A stretch of DNA of 64,000 nucleotides from Topomyia yanbarensis. Its lineage: Eukaryota; Arthropoda; Insecta; Diptera; Culicidae. Location of the stretch: positions 12,477,343-12,541,342 of the forward strand of contig NC_080671.1 in assembly GCF_030247195.1 (NCBI RefSeq). Direction: 5' to 3'. The notes beneath the pieces were generated by a model. That model had not been told where the DNA came from and searched no databases. It saw only the letters and a list, made by a program, of their open reading frames with translations. Shown piece after piece: positions 21,928 to 33,649 of this stretch. Made by a program: the position numbers and the translations under genes. The stretch's first letter is position 1, and each line of letters opens with the position of its first letter.

Positions 21928-23437
21928 ACTAGAAATCCTTGGCCATTTTTTAAAACGAACAAAGCCACTTTTTCGTTAACTCTTTCACAATTTTCATGAA
22001 AAACAATCAAAGTATTCGAAGCATTTTCATGAAGACTTTCCCAACGGCACTTTGCTCTACCTTCTACTTTTAGTAAGTTAGGGTTAACGTTTCGATTTTG
22101 TCTCATAGTTTTATTTTTTTGTGAAGTAGCTGTATGGTTAGGCAAATTATAAATTAGCGATTCTAAACCTTTTGGGAATTTTATTGGATTGATCACAAAC
22201 AGTAAATATTCTGTTTGGTTCTCGTACAGCCACGATAAGGAACCAGTAATAAAATACGCAACGTCAATAAGGCCCAAATTTGACGCCCCCCTCGGACCCT
22301 CCAAGCTCGATCAGCGGAAGCTAGAAAGGAAAAAAACAAAGTCAGAGAAAATCGGGAGTAGCCTGGAGAAATTTCACTGCCGATGATCTCTCCGTCGGAC
22401 TGGCTGATAACCAGTAATGTTGGAAATTAATCATTTTAAGCCGTCCGAAAAGGGTTTTTTCGTTTTATCGATTGTATGAGACTCATCTAACGTTTTTAAA
22501 AATCTAGCATTTATATTCGAATATCCAAAAATAAGCAAGCAAAACCCATTAAAAATAAATACAAAAATCGCATTTAAAAATCAAGCGTAAAAATCGAGCG
22601 GGGTCCTTCAATATAAGAATTGCTTAGAAAGTTCTCACCCGAAAAAGTAGGCTAGGATAAACCTCCAGTATAATTATCTCGCGGGACAATCCGTATAACG
22701 TTACCTTCAATATTCAAAGTCGAATAAAGAAAAGTCCTTTGTAAGAATGGGATATATTTCTTAGGGTTTTTATACTAAAGATTTTTTTTAAATCGACTCT
22801 TATATCGAAGAGCTCCTGTCCGATGTTTACGCTTGAAGTTTATATCCTGTTTTTACACTCTAATATATTTAAAACGTCTGTTAAAAATCATGTTCTGTTT
22901 TTGCGAGTTTTATTTCGGATTACGTCTACAGCCAAATATTCTAGCTCGTTTTATATAATATAAATAAATTTTATATAGTGAACAATAGTCATAGTTACTC
23001 TGACTAGTGCAAATCAGAATAATAGTGTCCACACAACTTTTATCGTAATTGTTTCTCATTTTAGGGTCTGTTCCATTTATATTTATCTGGCTGGGAAAAA
23101 TGGGAAACTGTATCGGGAGAAATACCGCCGCCGAGAAACTCTCAGCACCAGCTACCAGATAAATAGGAATGAGTAGCACCAAGAAGGATAAGAAACCCTC
23201 CGAAGGTGGTTGTAAAGAGATGTAAATCAGTATGGTAGACAACTCCGGATTGGTTTGTGTCTCAGTAGGTAACCATATACAAAAAAGAGCAAGGGCACAA
23301 TCTACTGCAGTAGTACTTAACAGTTGCCCCGAACGGATGAGTACTGCGAGGTTTGGGTTTAGTCGGTAGGTTTAACTACTACAAACCAATGTAACACTAT
23401 CACGAGTCAGCAGGCAGCGGTTTCTGTTGAAGATTTC
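21928..23437. other. Unrecognised DNA
   Basis: A minus-strand 135-codon ORF (21897-22304) starts in unique sequence and runs out through the family A tail, so it is probably accidental. A 110-codon minus-strand ORF (22910-23242) has no recognisable domain. No repeat boundaries were seen. Confidence 0.35.
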
Positions 23438-23544
23438 TATAACAAACGATAACAGGCATTCGCTGAGTCGATTGGTACGCAATATTCGGCCCTTCAGGCC
23501 TCAGCAAAAATCTATACCTTTCATTTATAAGAAACGTAAAAAAA
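23438..23544 (+). repeat. 3' tail of the tandem-duplicated repeat family, diverged copy
   Basis: GCTGAGTCGATTGGTACGCA, then TCGGCCC, CAGGCCTC and TTTCATTTATAAGAAACGTAAA follow the order of the tail ending each 4.1 kb unit at 51127-51250 and 55154-55277. The final hairpin-forming bases are preserved in outline. A further partial copy lies at 44533-44660. Confidence 0.6.
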
Positions 23545-23792
23545 TCAAAAATCCTCTCCTTGAGAGTTTTCTGCCCACGGGCCTGGGTCTTTGGTTTAAT
23601 TTTTTTCTGTGTCCTTAGGGTGTTGCTAGCAACCGGTATCCGTGAATCTACTGGTTTTGCATAAACAAAACATGCTTCAACATTCAAAAATCGAGATGCA
23701 AAAACTATTCATTGAAGCTAGAAAAGTTTTCGGCTATTGTGGTAGAAGAAATGATTTCTGAGAGCACAAGTTATCTTTATTGGTTTTTTCAG

Positions 23793-24082
23793 GATACCTA
23801 GCATCAGTTCCGGTAAGCGTTTAAGATAATATTCAATACACACAACGTAGATGCCACCGATTTTCCCTGGCACCAATACGGCGTGTAATTATCACTTTGC
23901 AAGAAGGAAGTTCCTACATCCACGCGTGAGCCTCGATAATTAAATCACTACCTTCCGAAGCCATTTCTACCCAGGCAACCAGCAATCTATTTCCGCGTGA
24001 CAAAAGCATTTATTATGGTGACATTTTTTCCCCCGTGTGCTCTTTCGCAGTCGCGACAACCATTGGGTAACTTATAGAAAAG
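23793..24082 (+). other. Two candidate micro-exons bounded by strong splice signals
   Basis: TTATCTTTATTGGTTTTTTCAG ends at 23792 and GTAAGC begins at 23813, leaving a 20 nt candidate exon. About 240 bp on, TTTTTTCCCCCGTGTGCTC with TTTCGCAG ends at 24050 and GTAAGT begins at 24083, leaving a 32 nt candidate exon that is open in one frame (RDNHWVTYRK). Both acceptors have good pyrimidine tracts and both donors are near consensus. A few such pairs are expected by chance in 64 kb, so this is only a pointer. There is no flanking coding context in the window. Confidence 0.2.
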
Positions 24083-24322
24083 GTAAGTGTCCTATCTCAC
24101 GGCTGTTGACGGAACGCGTGCACCTCTCTGCCTTGGGCTATTAAATTCGCCCAACACACATAGTTACATACATATATACATTTGTCGACATCCGAGCAAT
24201 GATCTTTGCAAAACTACCGAGCCGATACTTCCTGCCTTTCCATATTGCTGGCTGGAGAGCCTCGTGCTTCGGTGGTGTCTTCTGCACGTAACAGTCGTCG
24301 GGGAAATTGTCGCCACTTTCGC

Positions 24323-24715
24323 ATGCAGAAATTGTGCAACGTGAACAAATGGGAAACCTCTAGGAAAAGGGCGCGCCGGCATACACAAATAGCTGTAACA
24401 GTTAAAAGTCGTTGCCATCGGGTTCGATGCCGGGGAAAAGTGCATTCACTTCGGAAGTTACGCGAATCCATTAGTCAAGTGAATGCAGAACTGATTAGCA
24501 TAAATGCTAGTCGAGTGACAATTAATGAAGATGACAGTCGGATAGGTTTGATCGGAGGGCATGGGACAGGCGGGGTTCCAATGATAGTCGTCAATTATTC
24601 ACTGCCCTTTCGATCGTTTTTAACTCTTGGACCACGATGTTTCCAAACCGAAATCGACCAGTGCACAGAACCTATAATCTCGTCTCAATTTGGTCTCCAC
24701 TGGAGCGACTTGTAA
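24323..24715 (+). CDS. Unrecognised 130-codon ORF, possibly spurious
   Basis: The ATG at 24323 opens a 130-residue frame, within a 169-codon open stretch from 24206. The N-terminal third is strongly basic (SRKRARRHTQ, KSRCHRVRCRGK). The middle reads INASRVTINEDDSRIGLIGG and the C-terminus is hydrophobic and aromatic. No known domain is recognised, and there is no signal peptide or membrane segment. The surrounding 24.0-25.2 kb is GC-richer than the rest, which raises chance ORF lengths, and long minus-strand ORFs overlap it. It lies shortly after the candidate micro-exon at 24051-24082. Confidence 0.15.
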   Translation: MQKLCNVNKWETSRKRARRHTQIAVTVKSRCHRVRCRGKVHSLRKLRESISQVNAELISINASRVTINEDDSRIGLIGGHGTGGVPMIVVNYSLPFRSFLTLGPRCFQTEIDQCTEPIISSQFGLHWSDL

Positions 24716-25950
24716 TCACATACGTTGCGTCCGTTCGTGCTCGGGGTGTCCAAACAGGCACCCCTCGGCAAAATTCTGCTGATCGTTTTACGCAACTACC
24801 TTCGCCGACATTTCTCTTATTCGCCGAAGCATATACAACTACTCCAGGCATAACAAAGCAAGCAATGCCACATCGCTCGTAACAACAGCCGATCTCTGCT
24901 GGCAAGATGATGGAGCTGATAGGCGGCGAATTCCGGCAAGAATAGAGAGCTGCTAACCGGCTCACCGGAGTGCAATCGAAATTTGCATACCTGATGCATA
25001 CAGGCATGCAACTCGCTGTGGAATGGAGTGTACCTAGTGCCCATTATTCATATTATTCACTTTGCCTGTCTGGGTGCAACCGGGCAGTGGAGTGCGTGTC
25101 GAATGGGCGAAGTTATGCAATGTCACTGCTGCTTGCCGCATGTTGGACCTTATGTGGAGTTTCGACGAGAGCCTATTTATGATGTTATGGATGCGTTACC
25201 GTAGGCAGAAGTATGCTGGAGAAAATTTAGGAAAGGACGTAAGTAACATTGAGAGCCTTTCTTTGTTTGCTTTCGATTATTACGACGTCACACTTTGCAC
25301 TTATTTTCAAGTACATATCGAAAGCCGACGGTTTTTTTTACTAGAATATTATGCAAAGAGTAGAGTAGTAAATGTTGAAACGACCGAGTAATGAACAGAA
25401 GAGAAGGACTCCAAAGAGATTCTCTCATTGTCGTTACGTCCCATTCTAATTTTTCTCTAGTATTTGTCTCTGCACATTTCTGGTAGCTGCACTCGAAGAA
25501 AGGGAATTTCGATTGCTTTCTGGAGAAATTGAAAGGGCAACGTTTTGTACCGTAGATGTACAGGAGCAGGAAAAGCATGCGAAGTTAGTCAGTTGGTCTA
25601 TCGACCGGCGTTGTCTGATAATGATGGTTTCACCTAATTCCTCTTACAAAAATTTGAGCTGAACGATTTATCTTGAAGATAATTAATATTTTAACACAAG
25701 AGAAAAAAAAAAAGCAGTCAGCAAAACAAAAACGGACAGGTTAATTTAACCGACATAGATTTTCCAACAAAAAAACGAAACTAGCTTCGAATATTTCGCA
25801 TATAACCAGTGACAATCAAGAAACCCGAGATTAGTCATATTGTCAAGCAATTGAAATGCAATTATAGCAAATTAAGGTCGTAACGCAATCCTTTCCATCG
25901 TCTCATAATTACCGAGAAACTCGGCAATTTAAATGGGATTAATCACCAAC
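24716..25950. other. Unique-looking, moderately GC-rich DNA, no gene recognised
   Basis: Several overlapping ORFs of 70-111 codons on both strands reflect lower stop density rather than coding. No repeat family from elsewhere in the window is present, which makes it a fair candidate for a regulatory or exonic region. Confidence 0.3.
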
Positions 25951-26903
25951 AAATCAGTTCTACGGCAACTGTATTGATTCACCGACCGCTGAGATTAACT
26001 ATGACACGAGAAACTTAGCCGCAGTTGCAGGTTCAGGTGTTCGAGTGTTGTTCAACCACAATTGGCCTTCGCAGAGATACGGTATATGACATCATATTAT
26101 TTATTTAGAACTGTCAATCATCATCATGGTAAGCAAAGTGATTCTATGATACCTCAGTGTCTTTGCGGAATTATAACTTTCGGTCTTGACAGACCTCGCA
26201 ACCGATTCTCAGCTTAAAGCTAATTAAGGGATTAGTCAATACAATGCAACAGTAAAAGGTCAATTAGAACATTTTGTTATTTTGATAGTCAAAAAGGATT
26301 AAATAACATTAAGGTAGATTGCTCGAATTGCAAGAATGTCAATCCAAGTGGAAATTAATTCCTATATTTTATGGCAATCGTTTTAAGGTTCTGAAATTCC
26401 GATCAAGACCCTATGCCCATTCCCAAACGAAACGACTGACGCATCAGATTCAATGACACCAGATCAGTACGTCGCCATGGTCGGGCAACAATTATCACAT
26501 TGAACCAACCACAGTATCGTATCAATTCATTAACAAACACCATTTGCTCGATTGCTTCCCCTTCGCTAACGTCAGGCATTATTAACTTGCCCCCATATGC
26601 ATCAACCACGAGATTAGTTTCATTATTAACCAAACCACTATCCGAGCGAACGAGCCAGCCGGGATTCCGATATGACTTTGAATCAAATTTCAACCCAATT
26701 GAAACCTTCGGCGAAAAAATAACAATAAATCATAATAACCAAAGCAACAACGAGCAGCTTCTTGGTACCTTGAAATATACAATCTACATAGAGGAACGAT
26801 CCAGACCTACAACGAACGGCCAACCAACCGTCCAAACACGAACGTAAATAAACATGCTTTGGCTGTGATGACGATTAATAAATTAAGACCTCCCCCTTTG
26901 CAG
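25951..26903 (+). other. Unique region with isolated promoter-like and splice-like signals
   Basis: ATCAGTTCT at 25953-25960 resembles an insect initiator. CATCATG|GTAAGCAAAG at 26128/26129 is a strong donor-like site. CCTCCCCCTTTGCAG ending at 26903 is a strong acceptor-like site just upstream of the small ORF at 26960. Together they would fit a short two-exon transcript, but this is assembled from weak signals. A 115-codon ORF at 26500-26847 has no recognisable domain and overlaps a 96-codon ORF on the other strand. Confidence 0.2.
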
Positions 26904-26959
26904 CAGTGCAACTACAGGCCCTGGTGTGATCAGATCAGCATCCAAAATAAAAACCGAAA

Positions 26960-27076
26960 ATGAAGCGGAAGATTATTGTCTTAATTATGACATTATTGTG
27001 TGTCTCGACGACCGACAAACCGACCCTGACTCGGAACTCAAATTGCGGTTTTCGAGGTTGCTGCCGCGTGGCGTAA
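26960..27076 (+). CDS. Candidate 38-residue secreted Cys-rich peptide
   Basis: An ATG at 26960 opens a 39-codon frame ending at TAA 27074-27076. The N-terminus MKRKIIVLIMTLLCVSTTDK has the layout of a signal peptide: basic n-region, hydrophobic core of about 11 residues, then polar and small residues. The remainder is short and ends NSNCGFRGCCRVA, with three cysteines in ten residues. A pyrimidine-rich splice-acceptor-like site lies 57 bp upstream. No family is recognised. A frame this short can arise by chance, so the case rests on the combination of signal-like N-terminus, cysteine cluster and upstream acceptor. Confidence 0.25.
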   Translation: MKRKIIVLIMTLLCVSTTDKPTLTRNSNCGFRGCCRVA

Positions 27077-28679
27077 TTTGAAGAAAATATTAGAAGAACG
27101 TTTTTTAACCGAGATCTTCCTGTAATTTATATCTAGCGCTCATATGTTCCCCTCAACTTTCAGTGCAGCTGATGGCGGCGCGGCGTGAACGAAAACCACA
27201 GCAACAACTAGTTGACCGCGTTTGGTTATAAACTTTATAGGTTCCAATTTGAATCGCGTTTGTTTCCTCTGTTCGGCTTTCGGAGCAGGTTTTCCTATCA
27301 CCATTGTCATATATCAACTTGTTTTATGATCATATCCCTCCGGTTTTCTGAGTGCCTGTCCGCTAGCGGGAAGGCAAACCTGTTCCCATCGGAGGGAGGA
27401 ATAACGAGAGTCGGGGTTTGATGGGCAAAATTGTGACCACGACCACATTGAGAAAGGGAAGCTGCATATATTCGGGAGTTGATTTTTTTTTTGTACAGAG
27501 AGGTAATTTTGTTCTACACTAAACTGTTCACGTTCAAACTAAACAGAAAATTTAAACTTAAATTTAAACAGAAAGAAACAAAATTAGCTATTCAAATTTT
27601 AAGGCATTCTTAATTGTTAATATAACATTATTAACACAATATTATAATGCATTCTCACAATCATGAACACGAAATCTAGTTATCACTGGAGATTTTTCGA
27701 CTTTCATGAAGATTGCCTCCAACTACAAGAGTTTTTGGATTCATTTTTTGACGCATTGTGAAATGTCAAGATAAACTTTCTTCCGCTACCTTAGATTACC
27801 AAATCAAGAGACAATATTATGAACAAGTGAATCATGAGAATGACCTAAGTATATTGCTTGATGCTATGCACGTGTTCAATCTGCATCGTTCAGCTATAAT
27901 CCTCAAAGCAAAACTATAGCTCGTTGTCTCTCGTGCTATTGGAAATTTTTACCTGGTTTTGTACGTGCCGATCCAAATTCTCTGATTTTTTGTATTTTAT
28001 TCGATGCCTTAACTAACTGGAGGAAGATAAATAAAGTTATCGTATCATTATTATGGTGCCGGGAGGCATAGCACTGAACTAGCGGTCGTGTGGTGAAAGT
28101 TTAATTGAATTAAATTAACTATTTTGCTAAAAGCAGAAATCCGCTTTTGTGATAAGTTGCATAATACATGAGTGAATTTAGTATAAGTGCCCTCCTATGC
28201 TAAGAAGACTACCTTTGACCTAAGGTGGACACGTTTTTTCGCAAAAAAAAGTTCTTGGGGCTGCAATTCTCCCTTTTTTTTCGCGCTGAGGAAATTTGAA
28301 AACTGTGCTGTACTCTTGCACATTCGAATCGGTTGTGTTTAGCTGTCTCCATAACAATATACTCAGCTTAGTGAAAACGTCAGCATCGGTATTAGTCTGT
28401 TAGTGGTATGCACTCAGACCAGAAACCCGGATAATTATCGATGCTTTCTTCGTCAACTTCATCTGAGACTTTTTATTGTATCCCATCTAAGCGGAATGCT
28501 CGGAAAAAGTCGCATAACGATAGTTCCTGAAGCCTGCATCTGTTACAGACCAGCCAAGTAAATTTGGTGAGATCAATCTAATTTTTAATTAATTTTTATT
28601 ATCCATTTACTTGAATATTATATAAATCACTCCAAACCCAATCCCAATTCTAACATCCGTAATGCCTATGAAGATTGCG
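27077..28679. other. Unrecognised DNA
   Basis: No repeat ends, credible ORFs or strong regulatory signals were identified. AT-rich runs dominate from 27480 to 27700. Confidence 0.4.
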
Positions 28680-28770
28680 TGCGTTTCCCGCATCTTCTTA
28701 AGTAGGTATTAAACTAACATTTCCTTCCCTTTGGCGATCGTAAGGACATGGCCAGGTGTGCAGTGAACTA
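28680..28770 (+). repeat. Family B dispersed repeat, short fragment
   Basis: AAACTAACATTTCCTTCCCT followed by TCGTAAGGACATGGCCAGG matches CTAACATTCTTTTCCTTCCC and TGTAAGGCCGTGGCCGGC at 40711-40760. Related fragments lie at 31130-31420 and 33650-33900. Confidence 0.45.
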
Positions 28771-28904
28771 TACTATTGTATAAACAGATTTTACTGTATC
28801 AGCCACCCATGATGAGTGCGGTCGTTTTTGCTATACTATTCGGTGTCTTAAATAACTGGAGCAACACAAAATGATTAAACACGCTGTATTTCAATGGCGA
28901 TAAG

Positions 28905-29130
28905 GGAACACGTATCCGCCATGCGGACATTTCTGTGGACTGAGTAAACTGACTTATTTGATTGTATAGCATTTATTTGACAAACTAGAAATCCACTCCA
29001 TAGGGGACATTAAATATGCGTGGGGAATACGCGTGGTCTTGTCTGAGTGGAATGATGACTATTGAATCATGTATGATGGTTGAGAATTGACAATTCACTT
29101 AAAGCATCGAAAACCAGTTTCCAATTTTGT
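28905..29130 (+). repeat. Family C dispersed repeat, copy 1
   Basis: AAGGGAACACGTATCCGCC, then GACTGAGTAAACT, GGGAATACGCGTGGTCTTGT, CTGAGTGGAATGATG and TTGAGAATTGACAATTCA recur in the same order at 39627-39835 and, inverted, at 35260-35490. The copy fades after 29130. No coding capacity. Confidence 0.7.
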
Positions 29131-29529
29131 GTATGTTAAATCATGTTCATCATAATAATTTTTCTCGCTGTATTGAGTACTTTTATATATTTTTGAGCTG
29201 TACATGAAGTATATTATTGATTAACACAAAAACAGTAGTACATGCGAAATTTGCGAAATTGCGAAAAACCAGGAGGCCCTTTTTATTTTTTACATCTTTT
29301 GCATTTTCTGGTTTTAGCATAATGTTGATTTAAATTTATGAGAAGAAGCGTTCTTATTATCTCCATACTTGTCTAAGTAATTAGCCAAAAACACGCGCGC
29401 CTGCCATCAGGGGCTGTTGTCCACTGGAAGGTTGATATCAATATTATCTTGCTCCGAACAAACCCAGTTTCTGCTGCCATGTAGTAAGAAGCGACAGAAA
29501 CAGGACTCTAAACTTCATTTACTGTACTT

Positions 29530-30701
29530 TAGAGTGCCCAGAAAAATAACGAATTTTTGAAAACTCAATCGGCCCACCCCTGAGTCGATTTCTAGTCCCA
29601 CCAGGAGTACTTGCTCCAAATTTGGAGCAAATCGAACAAGTCTAGCTACCGGACCAACGTGCCTGAAGTTTGTATGGGATTTTTCGACAATTTACATGGA
29701 GAAAACCCACTAACTCGCATTTCCGCCGCTAGGTGACACTATATGCATCATATTATCACTGAAAGTGAAAATAAGAAAGATAATTTAATTGCCTACAAAT
29801 TTGTTGAAGACTGCTAATCAATCCGGCTTTGGTAAAAGAAGTTATTAAACTTTTAACGAAGTGATGTCTGAGTCAGTTTTGCATGGGGCCTAGCAGCGCA
29901 TAGTTGTGGATCGGTACTCGATTACCACAAACTATACATTTTTGTGAGATAATGGTTACATTTAGCTGAATAGTATATTCACAAGAATTGTAGTACATAA
30001 TACGAGTTATGTTTTGGTTAGAAAATTTTAGTTCCACCTGTAACCGCATAGAGGGCGCCAACACTAACTTCTCATAGAAGTGAGATAGAATATCGAGATG
30101 TTCGGAAGAATTATTTAAAAATGCTTGCTCTACAACTTTGTGGAAGACACCTAATGTCTATCTCTTTCCGTTAAAAAGTTAGTGTTGGCGCCATCTATGC
30201 GGTAAAATGTGGAAGTAAAATTTTCTAACCAAAACCTGACTCGTATTACTTACTATAAATCTTCCGCACATACTATTGACCTAAACCTAACCATTATTTC
30301 ACAAAAATGTTTAGTTCGTGTAGATCAAGTACTGAACAACCATGCACTGCTAGGCCCCATGCAAAACTGACTCAGACATCACTTCGTTAAAAGTTTAATA
30401 ACTTCTTTTAACAAAGCTGGATTGATTAACAGTCTTCAACAAATTTGTAGGCAATTAAATTATCTTTCTTATTTTCACTTTCAGTGATAATATGATGCAT
30501 ATAGTGTCACCTAGCGGCGGAAATGCGAGTTAGTGGGTTTTCTCCATGTAAATTGTCGAAAAATCCCATACAAACTTCAGGCACGTTGGTCCGGTAGCTA
30601 GACTTGTCCGATTTGCTTCCAATTTGGAGCAAATACTCCTGGTGGAACTAGGAATCGACTCAGGCATGGGCCGATAGGGGTCATTTTTTTCTGTCACTCT
30701 A
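29530..30701. mobile_element. Long foldback (hairpin) element, hAT-like, 8 bp TSD
   Basis: Two arms of about 520 bp (about 29560-30077 and 30173-30690) are inverted copies around a spacer of about 95 bp. They carry words such as GTCCCACCAGGAGTACTTGC, GGACCAACGTGCCTGAAG and AACTTTTAACGAAGTGATG on the left and their reverse complements on the right. The termini are TAGAGTGCCCAG and, inverted, TAGAGTGACAG. CTGTACTT flanks both sides (29522-29529 and 30702-30709), an 8 bp TSD that fits hAT. Further copies: 48369-49532, 52619-53566 and a single arm at 15213. Any transcript through it would fold into about 500 bp of double-stranded RNA. A 60-63 codon frame recurs in the copies but is explained by DNA similarity. 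Confidence 0.9.
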
Positions 30702-31129
30702 CTGTACTTATTAGACTTTCTAATTTTTTTACTATATTAGTAAATTAATTCTAATCATTTTTATATATTCGTGATAAATTTGCTGGCATCTCTTTCTAGT
30801 AGTTAGGTTAATAATAAAGTATGCGCGGGTGAAAATGTTAGTATGTCCGTCATACAAAGGATTTTTTGCTGTACAGTTAATTGGGCCGCTCAACATTGTT
30901 TCAATTTCGCAAAAACAGTCGACATTTTTTTTTTACCCTCAGTTTGTTTCTGGTGCTTTCCCTTTTGCTGGTTTGTCTTCTATAAAAAAAATCAATTAAG
31001 TGTATTTCTCGCTTGCTAACATATTTCTACAACGTATTTTAACCACCTAATGAGTCTTCTAATGGCCCACAGACGCTTTAATCGCGCGCGAACCCCAGCG
31101 CACTACTAACTATGCATACTAACAATCTC

Positions 31130-31420
31130 CCTCCTCCGGTGACACTTGTGGAGTGTGTCGTAGTAGCCTCTAGCAAAAACCAGTGTCGGACTAACATTCC
31201 TTACCTTTCCTGCTGCAATCTTCGTTCGGGTCTGGTCTGCACCGATATGGACCAATAAACAATTTGGGATTATCAGTAGTTGTACATTGAAGGATGATTT
31301 GTTACTCCCAGGCATTACCATCTATTGATTCTCGGTGCAATTTCAGCTAGTCCCGATTAATAACGAAGTAGCAACTAAAGGTGACCACACAAGCTCGTGC
31401 TCAATTCAATTACAGTATGA
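31130..31420 (+). repeat. Family B dispersed repeat, copy
   Basis: GTCGGACTAACATTCC with TTACCTTTCC, and later TTGATTCTCGGTGCAATTTC, CTAGTCC, GATTAATAACGAAGTAGCAA correspond in order to 40700-40900 (CTAACATTC, TTGATTCTCTGTACAATTTC, GGTTAATCACGGAGTAGCAG). The minus-strand 71-codon ORF across it is not supported. Confidence 0.5.
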
Positions 31421-31451
31421 TGTGATCAACTATTCGCCACTCTGCATTTGA

Positions 31452-31710
31452 ACTAGTCGCTGTTAAGTCAGACCGGACTAAGTGACAAAATATTGATTTC
31501 AAGAAAAACGGGTTTAAAGTTTGAATCGCAGCATCCTCTACGTTATGATTGGAAAATTATTTTTGCCATAATTCTTGTTTATGGTTACATATTTCAAATC
31601 TGGCAAAAGTTGAATGTAGCTGAAGAACTTCTTTATCCAGTGTTGTCATTATCTCATTTTTTTATGTTTTGCGACTTAGTCCGGTCTGACTTAACACCGA
31701 CCAACTGTGC
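31452..31710. mobile_element. MITE, TTGGTCGGTGTTAAGTCAGACC family, copy 2
   Basis: The left end is AGTCGCTGTTAAGTCAGACC, then GGACTAAGTGACAAAAT. The right end is GCGACTTAGTCCGGTCTGAC, then TTAACACCGACCAACTGTG. The ends pair over about 40 bp. The interior matches copy 1 at 12073-12333 word for word in many places (for example ACATATTTCAAATCTGGCAA). The target duplication is unclear. The 75-codon ORF at 31493-31720 lies wholly inside and is not supported. Confidence 0.82.
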
Positions 31711-33649
31711 TAGAAACTGAATTTCTTAAAGTCGACATTTCAAAATTTCTAAATAATAAACTCTAATTGCAATATATTCTACCACAGTACATCTGGCGAC
31801 CACAGTACAAATAAGAATGAAATCTCAATAGGTAACGATTGCATCCAGTACTTCTAAACTAACAGCCAGTATCTCAATCGAAAAATCAGACAACAAAGAT
31901 GGTAACATTCTTTACAATATTCGCCAATAAAACCGACCGAAAGCACCAAGTTACGGGAAGCGACGTTAGCATTGACGAAAAGAATTTCTAAAAGGTCATA
32001 TGGCATTTCCTTTCTGCTTTCGAGTAGAATCTCAGTGGTCTGTACAATTCATGATTTTTCTCGAACTCTTTAACTTACTACTTTTTTACCCGTTTTTTTG
32101 TACGGATTTTCACAAGGCTTTTTTTACACGGCTTTCGCAATAAGCACGGTTTTTCGCAAAAATATTCTAAGCCCTTTTAAAAGCAAAAGACTTAGACAAT
32201 TTTTATTTTTTTCGCACGGATTTTGCAATTAACACGGTTTTTGCTTTTAGTCCAAGTCCTTTTGAATGCAAAGAACTTAGAAGAATTTTAGTAAAGTGTA
32301 AAAGGCGGATCTTGAAGGTTTCTTTTGACCCGCACTTCAACAAATGTCTATGTCTGAGGCCATTTTGAAAACCAAGATGGTGACTTCCGGTTTCATGGAA
32401 TTCTTTAAAACCCTATCTATATGGGTAATTTTAGAACGGGATTGATGAGGAGACGCGCAATATCGATGCCTGAGGCCATATTCGAAGGCTGCAATGGAAG
32501 CAATCGGACGTGTCAGCCGAGCACCGTTGCGAATGCCCGGGAAGAATTATCGTTAACGAAGACCATATGAACCTATTGGGTGTATGGTACAGGATTCAGT
32601 CGTGCCTTCAGTAGGACCGGGCAATATTAGAGATCACAGCGCCATGCTGAATTGCAATAGAGTATTAACGTCATATTTACACAATACTAACAGCAGGGGT
32701 AAAAATAATGTTCTGTTTCTTACTTCTTGCTTCCATGCGCTCTGGAATAAACCGAAGCAAAGAAAAATCACTCTTTGTTTCCTTTGTTCGAATAAGGGAA
32801 CAAGTTGCGTCTACTTATTTTGGATTACTTTCACTTTCACCAGACACTGGAATAAATCTATTTGTTGATCTTTTTGCCAATGTCTCAAAAAGGGCCTTAT
32901 TGATTCCTTTGGAGCGAATGGCAACAATATATGAAAGCCACATAGGATTAAAAAAGTACAAACTTTAAACTTAGCGCATTTTATCTAGTTCGGCGAGCTT
33001 TTATTCGTCCGACACTAGATGACAAATAGATCACTTTATTGTTGTCGCTAGATTTAACGTGAGAAATGCCTAGCGGGTAGATTATAATTCACGCATTCTA
33101 GCAAAACCAAAATAAACGTCGAGAAATAAAACGACATAAAGAGCGATTATTGTACCTGATGGTATATAAAAATTACATTTTCTTTCGCATTTTCCCTCTA
33201 ACAGGTGATAAAAAGTTGGTGTTTGCTTAGCGTAGGAATTTTTTATCTGTAAGATTCTATAAAGATCAATTTAAAATTATTATTTAAAAAAGCGGATTGT
33301 TCTATCTGTGCTCAGAGCAGCAGTATTGTCAGCTATTTATAAAGATCTCATACTTATCTGGTATTTACACTTACTTATTATACCAACAACAATGTCGTTG
33401 CGATGAATCGGCATTTTATTCGAACAACAAAAATAACGAGCAAATCGAGAGTAAGAAAATTTGATATTCGTTTTAATAAAATATAAACAAGACTCCTCAA
33501 AGTTGGCTATCCTGGGTATAAGTTGGTTGTTAAGACAACTAATAAAAAATCTTTCAAATTCACCGTTGGCCGAATTTTCAGCTGCCCAGAGCATTTGTAA
33601 CACAATATCGCTTTTGGCATACTTACTAACGAATTTCTCCTTCTCGTGA
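31711..33649. other. Mostly unrecognised DNA with one old repeat
   Basis: A third copy of the 'TTCCGGTTT...ATGGGTATT' family lies at 32362-32440. TTTTCGCAAAAATATTCTAAGCC and TTTTTGCTTTTAGTCCAAGTCC at about 32150-32260 look like a local duplication of about 90 bp (TTTAAAAGCAAAAGACTTAG and TTTGAATGCAAAGAACTTAG). ORFs up to 94 codons have no recognisable domain. Confidence 0.35.

Noticed and set aside
21897..22304. 135-codon minus-strand ORF
   Set aside because: It ends by reading through the family A 3' tail in antisense. No domain is visible.
24414..24440. GGTTCGATGCCGG, a possible tRNA T-arm
   Set aside because: No D-arm, anticodon arm or acceptor pairing could be placed around it.
29873..30064. 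60-63 codon frame (…LLGPMQN) shared by foldback copies at 29.9, 49.0 and 53.2 kb
   Set aside because: It lies inside the arms, so nucleotide similarity alone preserves it. It has no domain and no evidence of codon-level constraint.
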